Origin: Photobacterium sanguinicancri
Lineage (GTDB): Bacteria > Pseudomonadota > Gammaproteobacteria > Enterobacterales > Vibrionaceae
Assembly: GCF_024346675.1 (NCBI RefSeq)
Contig: NZ_AP024850.1
Location: 3,100,001 to 3,164,000, forward strand
DNA length: 64,000 bases
Direction: 5' to 3'
The notes under the pieces are model-generated. The model had not been told where the DNA came from, ran no database searches, and saw only the letters and a list, made by a program, of their open reading frames with translations. The translations under genes were made by a program, and so were the position numbers. Positions 10,413 through 17,166 of the stretch are shown piece by piece. How positions within the stretch are numbered: the stretch's first letter is position 1; every line of letters begins with the position of its first letter.

Positions 10413-10484
10413 TCAGCGAGCCCCAACACCCATGGTGCTGGTAATAATAATCGTGGTAATTGTGCTGAATACGTTTTTCATCAT
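10413..10484 (-). CDS. thrL: thr operon leader peptide
   Basis: 23 residues starting MMKNVFS, then an unbroken run of eight Thr or Ile codons (TITTIIIT), then STMGVGAR. In total there are five Thr and four Ile codons, the two amino acids that control the thr operon in enterobacteria. It lies directly before the attenuator and thrA. When charged tRNA-Thr or tRNA-Ile is scarce, ribosome stalling in the run should favour the antiterminator. The ribosome binding site is weak, and either of the first two Met codons could be used. Confidence 0.92.
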   Translation of the reverse strand: MMKNVFSTITTIIITSTMGVGAR

Positions 10485-10543
10485 GACTAAAAGTCGTTCT
10501 CAATATGCTGGATTACTTAACGTTTACCGAACATTTGGTGACG

Positions 10544-10549
10544 AGTCAA
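10544..10549 (-). promoter_or_regulatory. Candidate -35 of the thr promoter
   Basis: TTGACT on the minus strand, with a weak TAAACG 17 bp downstream and thrL beginning about 37 bp after that. The -10 is poor, so this is only a candidate. Confidence 0.35.
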
Positions 10550-10770
10550 CCAATTTCTATTTCTTCTAATACGGAAAACCGCCAGAAACACACGTTTATA
10601 AGGACAAGCTGCTATTGTTCATTATTGGTAAGACGTATAAAAAACCACCTGCTTTGATTGCAGTTAAACGCCAGTCGTTGCATAGTGTTCATATATCTTC
10701 AGCGTTCTCTCTTTTGAGTACGAACATGCACTGTTGACGCATAGCCATTCATCATTCTGGAGGGACCCGA

Positions 10771-12486
10771 ATGACCACAGCCATGGAACAACTTGTTGCT
10801 CACACCATCTTGCAGGGCTTTGATGCCATGTACGGTCGTTTTTTAGATGTCACCGCTGGCGCACAAGCACGCTTTGAAAAGCAGGATTGGCCTGCCGTTC
10901 ACCTCGCGCTAAAAAAACGCATTAGTTTCTATGCTAACCATGTTGGGCTCGTCACCAGTCAAATCCAGATCATGCTAGGTGAACGCTATGCTAACCGTGA
11001 TTTTTTAATGGGTGTAAAAGCCGCTTACGAAGATCTTTTGCTGGACTATCCACGCTATGAAATTGCCGAGAGTTTTTTTAATTCGGTCTACTGTCGGATC
11101 TTTGAACATCGCAACATTAACCGTGACAAGCTGTTTGTACATAGCTCGCAAGAAGGGCGGCTACCAACATACCCGACACCATTAACACGCACTTATTTCG
11201 CTACCAATGGCACTCAATCGCTGTTTACTCGCCTATTCAACGACACCCCATTTACCGCAGATTGGGAAGATAAAACCAGAGATATCGGCCTAATTTGCCA
11301 ACGCCTAGCCCAAACATTTGGCCGCGCATTCGATAACAACACCACCCTAGAGTTAATTCGTGAACCCTTCTATCGCAACAAAGCGGCGTATTTAATCGGC
11401 CGTATAACGCTAGCAAACCAGCAGCAGTGCCCATTTATTTTACCGATATTAACCAATACAAATGGCGAGTTGTATGTCGATGCATGTATCTACGATGCAG
11501 ATGACGCCAGCATCATCTTTGGCTTTGCACGCTCTTACTTCATGGTATATGCACCTGCGCCAGCGGCTTTAGTAGAGTTTCTCAGTGATCTGATGCCAAA
11601 CAAAACCCGAGCCGAGCTGTACACCGCGATTGGCTGTCAGAAGCACGGCAAAACAGAGTTGTACCGCGAATTCCTCTCTCATCTCGAACATTCAGATGAT
11701 CAATTTGTTACCGCTGAGGGCATTAAAGGAATGGTGATGTCAGTGTTTACACTGCCGTCTTATGGCTTTGTATTTAAGATCATCAAAGACAAATTTGCCC
11801 CACAAAAAGACATCAGCCACGACACAGTCAAAGAAAAGTACAAACTCGTAAAAGAGCATGATCGGGTTGGTCGTATGGCCGATACGCAAGAATACCGTAA
11901 CTTTAGCTTTGACCGTGCTCGGTTCTGCGATGCGTTATTAGATGAACTGCTTGACGTCGCCCCTTCGATTATCGATGTTAACGACGATACCATTATCATC
12001 AAGCATCTCTACATGGAGCGCCGTATGGTGCCATTTAATATCTATGTGGACCAAGCTAACGATGATGACCTTCGCCATGCCGTTGATGAGTATGGTAAAG
12101 CCATTAAACAACTGGCTGCCGCCAATATATTCCCTGGTGACATGCTATTTAAGAACTTTGGGGTCACCCGTCACCGCCGTGTTGTTTTCTATGATTACGA
12201 TGAAATCAGCTACATGACGGAGATGAACTTTCGTGAAATTCCACCACCACGCTATCCCGAAGATGAAATGGCCGCCGAACCTTGGTACAGCGTGGGGATC
12301 TACGATGTATTCCCTGAAGAGTTTCGTACTTTCTTGCTGATCAATCCGAAGATCCGCGCGCTGTTTAATGAGCTTCATAGTGATTTATTTGAAGCCAGTT
12401 ATTGGCGTCAACTGCAGCAGAACATCACAAACCAACAATACGAGGATGTCTATCCTTATGCCAAAGCACTGCGTTTTCGTCAGTAA
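10771..12486 (+). CDS. aceK: Isocitrate dehydrogenase kinase/phosphatase
   Basis: 571 residues, the usual length. It phosphorylates and dephosphorylates isocitrate dehydrogenase and so sets flux between the TCA cycle and the glyoxylate shunt. The kinase core is visible: the ATP-binding part [19 protein letters not shown] with its Lys, and [23 protein letters not shown], which carries the catalytic and metal-binding acidic residues. ATG at 10771 follows ctggaggg. No aceB or aceA lies next to it, unlike the enterobacterial aceBAK operon. A hairpin follows the gene. Confidence 0.97.
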   Translation: MTTAMEQLVAHTILQGFDAMYGRFLDVTAGAQARFEKQDWPAVHLALKKRISFYANHVGLVTSQIQIMLGERYANRDFLMGVKAAYEDLLLDYPRYEIAESFFNSVYCRIFEHRNINRDKLFVHSSQEGRLPTYPTPLTRTYFATNGTQSLFTRLFNDTPFTADWEDKTRDIGLICQRLAQTFGRAFDNNTTLELIREPFYRNKAAYLIGRITLANQQQCPFILPILTNTNGELYVDACIYDADDASIIFGFARSYFMVYAPAPAALVEFLSDLMPNKTRAELYTAIGCQKHGKTELYREFLSHLEHSDDQFVTAEGIKGMVMSVFTLPSYGFVFKIIKDKFAPQKDISHDTVKEKYKLVKEHDRVGRMADTQEYRNFSFDRARFCDALLDELLDVAPSIIDVNDDTIIIKHLYMERRMVPFNIYVDQANDDDLRHAVDEYGKAIKQLAAANIFPGDMLFKNFGVTRHRRVVFYDYDEISYMTEMNFREIPPPRYPEDEMAAEPWYSVGIYDVFPEEFRTFLLINPKIRALFNELHSDLFEASYWRQLQQNITNQQYEDVYPYAKALRFRQ

Positions 12487-12510
12487 TGACTAATCAGCCA
12501 GCGGCCTCTC

Positions 12511-12545
12511 GTAACGCCTTGTCAGTAGGCGTTACTGATTTTCTC
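12511..12545 (+). terminator. aceK terminator
   Basis: gtaacgcc/ggcgttac stem with a 9-base loop, followed by tgattttct, 24 bp past the stop codon. Confidence 0.75.
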
Positions 12546-12791
12546 TTATGGCTGTAAACACCAGGTTTGTCATAAATAGACTCAATCGAAGCAAGATCAC
12601 GTTCAATTTTAAAACCATGTTACATGCTTCAAATACAGTAGAAAAAATCGGCAAGATATCTCATTAACTTTGAGACGACATGTCAAAAATAAGAAATCTG
12701 TCCTAGTATTATTAGCAATGTCGCATCCCTCATATTTCATGGCAAATTTGCGACAGACCAATAAATAACGACAAACAGGGAAGGTGAAGCA
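12546..12791. other. Intergenic region before the OMP-like gene
   Basis: Part of a 305-bp gap between aceK and the next gene. No coding frame is seen. The only structure is a 7-bp inverted repeat TGTCGCA...TGCGACA (12719-12755, 23-base loop) just before the ribosome binding site, which could be a 5' UTR hairpin or an operator. Confidence 0.35.
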
Positions 12792-13253
12792 ATGAGAAAT
12801 TTGCTGATCACAATTACCCTGCTGGTAGTGGCATTACCAACAACAGCAGCAGATAAGGGCCTACTAAGCCTTATAAGTGACGAGACAACAACGGGCTGGT
12901 TTATGTCATCGCAATCAAAAAACGCAGAGCAGTTCGATCTGTGGCAAATTGATAGCGGTTACGCCTATTCAATCAGTAATGATGTTGAGCTGTATTTGAG
13001 TACGCGACTCACCTCGGGCAATGAAACACAAGCTGCAAGCCGCGGTATGCTCTCGGGCGTAAAATACAATCTCACCCCTAAAATGAGCTTACGCAGTGCG
13101 GTGACAACAGAGAAAAGAATCAATCAAGATGCAACCGTAGGATTGGAGGTGTCGAGCCAGTTTAGTGTCACTGAACAAGTGAATTTTCACGCAACTGTCG
13201 ACTACGAAGATTTAGAGCAAATTTACCAGCTAGGCATCGGGTTTCGTTTTTAA
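12792..13253 (+). CDS. Putative small outer-membrane beta-barrel protein
   Basis: 153 residues, with a clear Sec signal peptide (MRNLLITITLLVVALPTTA-AD, cleavage near residue 20). The mature part alternates polar and hydrophobic residues as in beta-strands (for example ELYLSTRLTSG, MLSGVKYNLTPKMSLRSAV, VNFHATVDY). It ends in IGFRF, with the terminal Phe typical of BAM substrates. A good aagg ribosome binding site precedes the ATG. I do not recognise a named family. The length suggests about eight strands, as in small porin-like or OmpA/OmpW-type barrels. Monocistronic, with its own terminator. Confidence 0.65.
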   Translation: MRNLLITITLLVVALPTTAADKGLLSLISDETTTGWFMSSQSKNAEQFDLWQIDSGYAYSISNDVELYLSTRLTSGNETQAASRGMLSGVKYNLTPKMSLRSAVTTEKRINQDATVGLEVSSQFSVTEQVNFHATVDYEDLEQIYQLGIGFRF

Positions 13254-13315
13254 CACGTACGAACCCAGTCTATTGCACGTAACCAATCATAAGTAATAAA
13301 TCACAAGCAATAATC

Positions 13316-13351
13316 AAAAGGGCAAAGCACGTTTCTGTGCGCTGCCCTTTT
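13316..13351 (+). terminator. Terminator after OMP-like gene
   Basis: aaaagggca...tgccctttt outer stem with an inner gcac/gtgc pairing. It lies between converging genes and could serve either strand. Confidence 0.8.
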
Positions 13352-13415
13352 GTTATTGATGGCGACTATAACTCGATATCATTACTCGCAACCACTGTGA
13401 CTCGAATACATTCAA

Positions 13416-13907
13416 CTACAACACCGACAAATCGAGCGCGTTGCGGCTTAATAACACACCGTTAAGGTCTGCATATAAGTAATCACCGGGGTAAACCATG
13501 GTATGCCCCACCATTAAGGTGACATTCAAATCACCCGTTTGGCGTTTAATGGTTTTAATGGGACAAGCACTTAACGCTTTCACGCCAAGATCTAATTCAG
13601 ATAACGTCGCGACATCACGTGCGGCACCATTAATGACGACACCTTGCCAACCATTCTTTACTGCAAGCATGGCGAGTTGATCACCAAGTAGTGCCCGATT
13701 GCATGACCCGTGACCATCAATAAACAGGACTTTGTCTTTGCCATCTTGGCTGACAATATCGCGCACTAAGCTGTTATCTTCAAAGCAACGCAGCGTGACC
13801 ACTTCCCCAAAAAAAATCGACTTCCCACCATAATCGACAAATGAAAGTGGCAACCAACGGACATCCTGCTCATAGTGGTCGCATAAATCAGGTAATAAGT
13901 CTTTCAT
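13416..13907 (-). CDS. RraA-like protein
   Basis: 163 residues from the ATG at 13907, which has an ideal gaggagg ribosome binding site; the frame extends to 13949 but without a better start. It aligns by eye with E. coli RraA: SELCDHYEQDV-like start, FGGxxFFGEVVTLRCFEDN, VLFIDGHGSCNRALLGDQLA, GVVINGAARDV and PGDYLYADLNGVLLS. RraA binds and inhibits RNase E; relatives are 4-hydroxy-4-methyl-2-oxoglutarate aldolases. This is a divergent family member, annotated in vibrios as a second, RraA-like copy, so the function is uncertain. It sits in the arcA neighbourhood and is transcribed away from it. Confidence 0.85.
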   Translation of the reverse strand: MKDLLPDLCDHYEQDVRWLPLSFVDYGGKSIFFGEVVTLRCFEDNSLVRDIVSQDGKDKVLFIDGHGSCNRALLGDQLAMLAVKNGWQGVVINGAARDVATLSELDLGVKALSACPIKTIKRQTGDLNVTLMVGHTMVYPGDYLYADLNGVLLSRNALDLSVL

Positions 13908-13991
13908 CTCATCCTCCTCTGATTCAGATAAAACAGCGCTAAAAATCATTATCTTGTTAATCAGTGTAGGTAACGTGACAAAATTGACCTA

Positions 13992-14141
13992 ATGAATTGC
14001 GGGCTTGTTAATGTTGTTCAGAATATGCAATGTCAAATTGCGATTAAACAGCACGATAATGTTGAAGAACCATGTGAATTAACTCAAATGCTGTTAGAAT
14101 TGCAAAGCTTGCGTAAACAGAGTGTTATTCAACCTAGGTAG
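13992..14141 (+). CDS. Possible 49-residue ORF upstream of arcA
   Basis: An open frame in the 668-bp RraA-arcA gap that looks coding. It starts MNCGLVNVVQ, continues NMQCQIAIKQHDNVEEP and ends in an amphipathic, helix-forming stretch (ELTQMLLELQSLRKQ). Composition is typical of a soluble protein, with no run of rare residues. There is no strong ribosome binding site before the ATG at 13992, and a second in-frame ATG occurs at codon 12. It may be a small conserved Vibrionaceae protein of unknown function. Conservation was not tested. Confidence 0.4.
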   Translation: MNCGLVNVVQNMQCQIAIKQHDNVEEPCELTQMLLELQSLRKQSVIQPR

Positions 14142-14575
14142 CAATGCACCTTGAATACCACTTCCGTGATAAATATTTACAGATAGCTAGATTCAAGCCA
14201 GTAACGCAACAAGGTATTTGTAGAGATTGTTAAACATTGTCGATAGTCGTAATGATTCATCACTCTGTTTGATATAAATCAAGAAATACCAAGAAAGCGG
14301 TAAGGAAACAATACACCATTATTGTTAGCGTGCTGTTAAGTGCTTAGAATCATCGCCATCCAAGGGAATTGTAAGCCAATGTCCGAATTTCGGACGATTT
14401 TGTCGTTGTTTAATGAAAGTAACGGTATAAATTTAGGATGGCGTACCACACAGGTAGTTATATCCGCAATAAACTGCGTTTTTTTGTAGAAGACTTTGCC
14501 TGTATGTGAATTTTTTTTATAGAATTTAACTATTCTGTGTTTGACCAGATTCAGTTTTTTAATTAGGTACTGCCA
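14142..14575. other. arcA upstream region
   Basis: 434 bp of AT-rich DNA with no coding frame I can support. It should contain the arcA promoter or promoters and a long leader. One exact palindrome, gtccgaatttcggac, lies at 14381-14395 and is followed by gattttg. It could be a dyad operator or a weak terminator. Confidence 0.4.
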
Positions 14576-15295
14576 ATGCAAACCCCTCATATTCTAATTG
14601 TAGAAGACGAGCACGTAACACGTAACACCCTTAAAAGCATCTTTGAAGCTGAGGGTTATACTGTCTTTGAAGCAAATGACGGCGCAGAAATGCACCAGAT
14701 GCTTTCTGAGCACCATGTACACCTAGTTATCATGGACATTAACCTTCCGGGTAAAAATGGCCTATTGCTTGCGCGTGAATTACGCGAGCAAGGTGATATG
14801 GCACTGATGTTCCTAACTGGCCGTGACAACGAAGTGGATAAGATCCTTGGTCTTGAAATTGGTGCTGATGATTACATCACTAAACCATTCAACCCTCGTG
14901 AACTGACTATCCGTGCACGTAACCTACTGACTCGCGCAATGAATCAAGGTTTACCAACTGAAGATAAAAAACTTGTAGAGCGTTACGAGTTCAATGGTTG
15001 GTCACTTGAAATCAATAGCCGTTCACTAGTAAGTCCAAGTGGCGATCAATTCAAGCTTCCACGCTCTGAATTCCGTGCGCTACTTCACTTCTGTGAAAAC
15101 CCAGGCAAAATTCAAACACGTGCAGACCTTCTTAAGAAGATGACTGGTCGTGAGCTTAAGCCACATGACCGCACTGTTGACGTAACGATTCGTCGTATCC
15201 GTAAGCACTTTGAGTCTGTTGCTGACACCCCTGAAATCATCGCGACAATTCACGGTGAAGGCTACCGCTTTTGTGGTGACTTAGGCGAAGAATAA
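14576..15295 (+). CDS. arcA: Aerobic respiration control response regulator
   Basis: 239 residues, OmpR/PhoB-type. The receiver domain has the acidic pocket (E10, D11), the phosphoacceptor D54 in [11 protein letters not shown]83-region FLTGRD and the conserved Lys in DDYITKPF. The C-terminal winged helix has [25 protein letters not shown] and [13 protein letters not shown]. ArcA represses aerobic metabolism genes under low oxygen when phosphorylated by ArcB, whose gene lies 1.9 kb downstream on the other strand. An IS3-family element begins 14 bp after its stop codon. Confidence 0.97.
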   Translation: MQTPHILIVEDEHVTRNTLKSIFEAEGYTVFEANDGAEMHQMLSEHHVHLVIMDINLPGKNGLLLARELREQGDMALMFLTGRDNEVDKILGLEIGADDYITKPFNPRELTIRARNLLTRAMNQGLPTEDKKLVERYEFNGWSLEINSRSLVSPSGDQFKLPRSEFRALLHFCENPGKIQTRADLLKKMTGRELKPHDRTVDVTIRRIRKHFESVADTPEIIATIHGEGYRFCGDLGEE

Positions 15296-15306
15296 GCCCA
15301 GCGTTT

Positions 15307-15309
15307 ATT
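15307..15309. repeat. IS target-site duplication, left copy
   Basis: ATT directly outside the left inverted repeat, matched by ATT at 16602-16604 outside the right one. A 3-bp duplication is typical of the IS3 family. Confidence 0.8.
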
Positions 15310-15343
15310 TGACCCGTCCTGATATGGGTTGACACTTGATTGA

Positions 15344-16150
15344 CTAAAACGCTCGATGTATTTCATCGGGCGTTTTGTATTTTAGAGCTGTGTGAGGCCT
15401 ATATTCATTATAGATTTTTACTGATTCGGCGACCATTTTCTTTGCTTCATCTAAATCATTCGGCTTATTCAACAGATACTCCATCTTCAGTATTCCGTTG
15501 ATCCTCTCTGCCAACGCATTCTGATAACAGTCATAGCCATCAGTCATTGAGCAAGATACATCATACTGTCGATGCAACTCTTGGTATTCAACAGAGCAGT
15601 ACTGAACACCTCGATCTGAGTGATGAACAAGCTCACCTGTATTCTTCCGCTCTTTCAACGCGTTTAAAAAGGCCTGCTTGACCGTGCGAGCTTTCATATC
15701 ATCACCTATGTGATAGCCCACGATTTTTCTTGAGTAAGCGTCCGTCACTAAACTGAGATAAGTACTACCACGTCGCGTTGCTAGATAAGTAATATCGGCA
15801 ACCCATAATTGCTCTGGTCTTTCCGGTATTAAGCCTTCTTTGATTCGATTTGGATGGCAGTAAAAGCGATGATTACTGTTTGTGGTTCGATGATAAGCCC
15901 TTCGATTTTGCACTAATAATCGATTCATTCTCAACAGAGAGAATAAGCGGTCTCGCCCGATTTCAATATCGTTCTGAGCAAGTAAATACTTGATCTTACG
16001 AGTCCCTATACGAGGGTGCATCATCCTTTGATCCTTCACGAAACCGAGTACTGATTCATCTTTCTTTGTTTGATGAATTTCTGCAACACAGCGCTTGTAG
16101 AAGGCTTGTCGTGTAATACCTATGAAGTGACAAGCTTTAGTGACGGTCAA
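15344..16150 (-). CDS. IS3-family transposase OrfB
   Basis: 268 residues counted from a TTG that overlaps the orfA stop codon (agTTGa). Integrase-core domain with the DDE triad: D in QLWVADITYLAT, D in LVHHSDRGVQYCS, and E in QNALAERINGILKMEY. An HTH_21-type segment (FVKDQRMMHPRIGTRKIKYLL) precedes it. In this family the active product is usually an OrfAB fusion made by -1 frameshifting. Here the minus strand has a run of six A at 16162-16167, just before the orfA stop codon, as a slip site. The fused frame would read straight into this ORF. Confidence 0.93.
   Translation of the reverse strand: MTVTKACHFIGITRQAFYKRCVAEIHQTKKDESVLGFVKDQRMMHPRIGTRKIKYLLAQNDIEIGRDRLFSLLRMNRLLVQNRRAYHRTTNSNHRFYCHPNRIKEGLIPERPEQLWVADITYLATRRGSTYLSLVTDAYSRKIVGYHIGDDMKARTVKQAFLNALKERKNTGELVHHSDRGVQYCSVEYQELHRQYDVSCSMTDGYDCYQNALAERINGILKMEYLLNKPNDLDEAKKMVAESVKIYNEYRPHTALKYKTPDEIHRAF
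15346..15376. terminator. Terminator-like hairpin at IS left end
   Basis: 13-bp stem with one mismatch (aaaacgctcgatg / catcgggcgtttt), 5-base loop, inside the 3' end of orfB. On the plus strand it ends in gttttgtatttt, so it could stop arcA transcripts about 50 bp after the arcA stop codon. On the minus strand it could limit IS transcripts running antisense into arcA. Confidence 0.6.
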
Positions 16151-16548
16151 CTTTCTGACCGTTTTTTCCTTAATAACTCGGCCTTGCGCTTCTTTGAGAT
16201 TCGGACACCGAAATCTCGATCCATGACTTTTACTACCGCTTCAAAGAACTCAGCTTTGAGCTGAGTCTCTTCCAATTGCTGCTCGAGTTCTTTGATTCGT
16301 TGCTCTGGGGTTTGAGTTGAGGAAGGGTTTGACATAGTCGCTCCTAACGCTCTCGATTGTTCTATTCCTTTAGACCAATCTAGTTGACCATGTTTGCGAA
16401 GCCAAACTAAAACGGTAGAGCGACCTTGGATCCCATAACGCTCTTGAGCTTGCTTATAAGTCATTTCGCCTTTTTCAACTTGGCTTACGACTGCCAATTT
16501 AAAGGCAAGAGAATAATCTCGTTGAGTACGTCTACTTGTTGTTTTCAT
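16147..16548 (-). CDS. IS3-family transposase OrfA
   Basis: 133 residues from the ATG at 16548, preferred over the frame start at 16566 because a ggagag ribosome binding site lies 6 bases before it. It has the N-terminal helix-turn-helix (FKLAVVSQVEKGEMTYKQAQERYGIQGRSTVLVWLRKHG) and a C-terminal coiled coil (TPEQRIKELEQQLEETQLKAEFFEAVVKVM) used for multimerisation. It binds the terminal repeats and forms the N-terminal part of the frameshifted OrfAB transposase. Confidence 0.92.
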   Translation of the reverse strand: MKTTSRRTQRDYSLAFKLAVVSQVEKGEMTYKQAQERYGIQGRSTVLVWLRKHGQLDWSKGIEQSRALGATMSNPSSTQTPEQRIKELEQQLEETQLKAEFFEAVVKVMDRDFGVRISKKRKAELLRKKRSES

Positions 16549-16601
16549 GACACTCTCCAATTTCATGTTGGAAATGTGTCAACCATATTTAGGACGGTAC
16601 A

Positions 16602-16604
16602 ATT
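16602..16604. repeat. IS target-site duplication, right copy
   Basis: ATT matching the copy at 15307-15309. Confidence 0.8.
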
Positions 16605-16610
16605 CCATAA

Positions 16611-16636
16611 AAAAAGGCACTGAGAAGTGCCTTTTT
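16611..16636. terminator. Bidirectional terminator, original arcA/lipoprotein
   Basis: aaaaaggcact-gaga-agtgccttttt. T-rich on both strands. Before the IS inserted it would have lain about 25-30 bp after arcA. It now serves the arcB-lipoprotein operon and is cut off from arcA by 1.3 kb. Confidence 0.9.
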
Positions 16637-16677
16637 TGTTTCTATACCCCGCCATAAATCACATCAAAACAGCGTCG

Positions 16678-17166
16678 TTAGAAAACCTGATCAATTTTGA
16701 CTTGGCGCTGTGTCAGAGTCATTTCTTTACCTTGATAGTTTAAGGTTAATGCCACATTAACCACCGTACCTGCTGGCCAATTTGGACCTTTACGCAGCAT
16801 CACTTCAAACTCATTATTGTCCATCGCATTGACTTCAAGCTGACTATTCGCCAGCCATTGCTGATCATCAGTTGCCAATAACACTTGCTTCACAGTGACA
16901 TCCGTTGGCAATGCTTTATTAGTCGCACTCACAACTTTAACCGATGCAAGCAAGGTACCTTGCTGGTTGTCCCCTTCACCCACGACTGGCATGCTATTAA
17001 GCCACAAATAGCTATCAAGCTTGGCTGGGGTTTCTGCTAGCATAACTTGACCTGGTGATTGCCAGATATCGCCTTGGGACGCTGATTGCGCCCCATTTGA
17101 ACTACTGCATGCCATTAGCACCATACTGCTCGCTAGCACGCCTGCCATTTTCAATCCCTTCATCAT
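16678..17166 (-). CDS. Putative lipoprotein downstream of arcB
   Basis: 162 residues, with a lipoprotein signal peptide and lipobox LMAC (lipidated C20), followed by a Ser-rich linker (SSSNGAQSASQ). The mature part looks like a single beta-rich domain (LASVKVVSATNKALPTDVTVKQV, GTVVNVALTLNYQGKEMTL). No known domain recognised. The start codon overlaps the arcB stop (ATGA-type, 4 bp), so the two are translationally coupled. This fits a conserved arcB-lipoprotein pair in Vibrionaceae. Whether it relates to Arc signalling is unknown. Confidence 0.8.
   Translation of the reverse strand: MMKGLKMAGVLASSMVLMACSSSNGAQSASQGDIWQSPGQVMLAETPAKLDSYLWLNSMPVVGEGDNQQGTLLASVKVVSATNKALPTDVTVKQVLLATDDQQWLANSQLEVNAMDNNEFEVMLRKGPNWPAGTVVNVALTLNYQGKEMTLTQRQVKIDQVF

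Larger units (their letters stand above)
15310..16601 (-). mobile_element. IS3-family insertion sequence, complete
   Basis: 1292 bp. Imperfect 26-bp terminal inverted repeats (TGACCCGTCC...GGTTGACAC at 15310-15335, and its partner at 16576-16601) match at 19 of 26 positions, with TG...CA tips. A 3-bp ATT target duplication flanks the element. It carries orfA and orfB on the minus strand, both full length, so it may be active. The insertion separates arcA from its original terminator at 16611-16636. The inverted-repeat tips and transposases fit IS3; I cannot name the exact element. Confidence 0.93.

Noticed and set aside
10327..10569. 80-codon plus-strand frame
   Set aside because: Antisense to the thr attenuator and leader peptide, which explain the sequence better.
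14336..14590. 84-codon minus-strand frame overlapping the arcA start
   Set aside because: Low-complexity, Lys-rich translation of the AT-rich arcA leader; no ribosome binding site.
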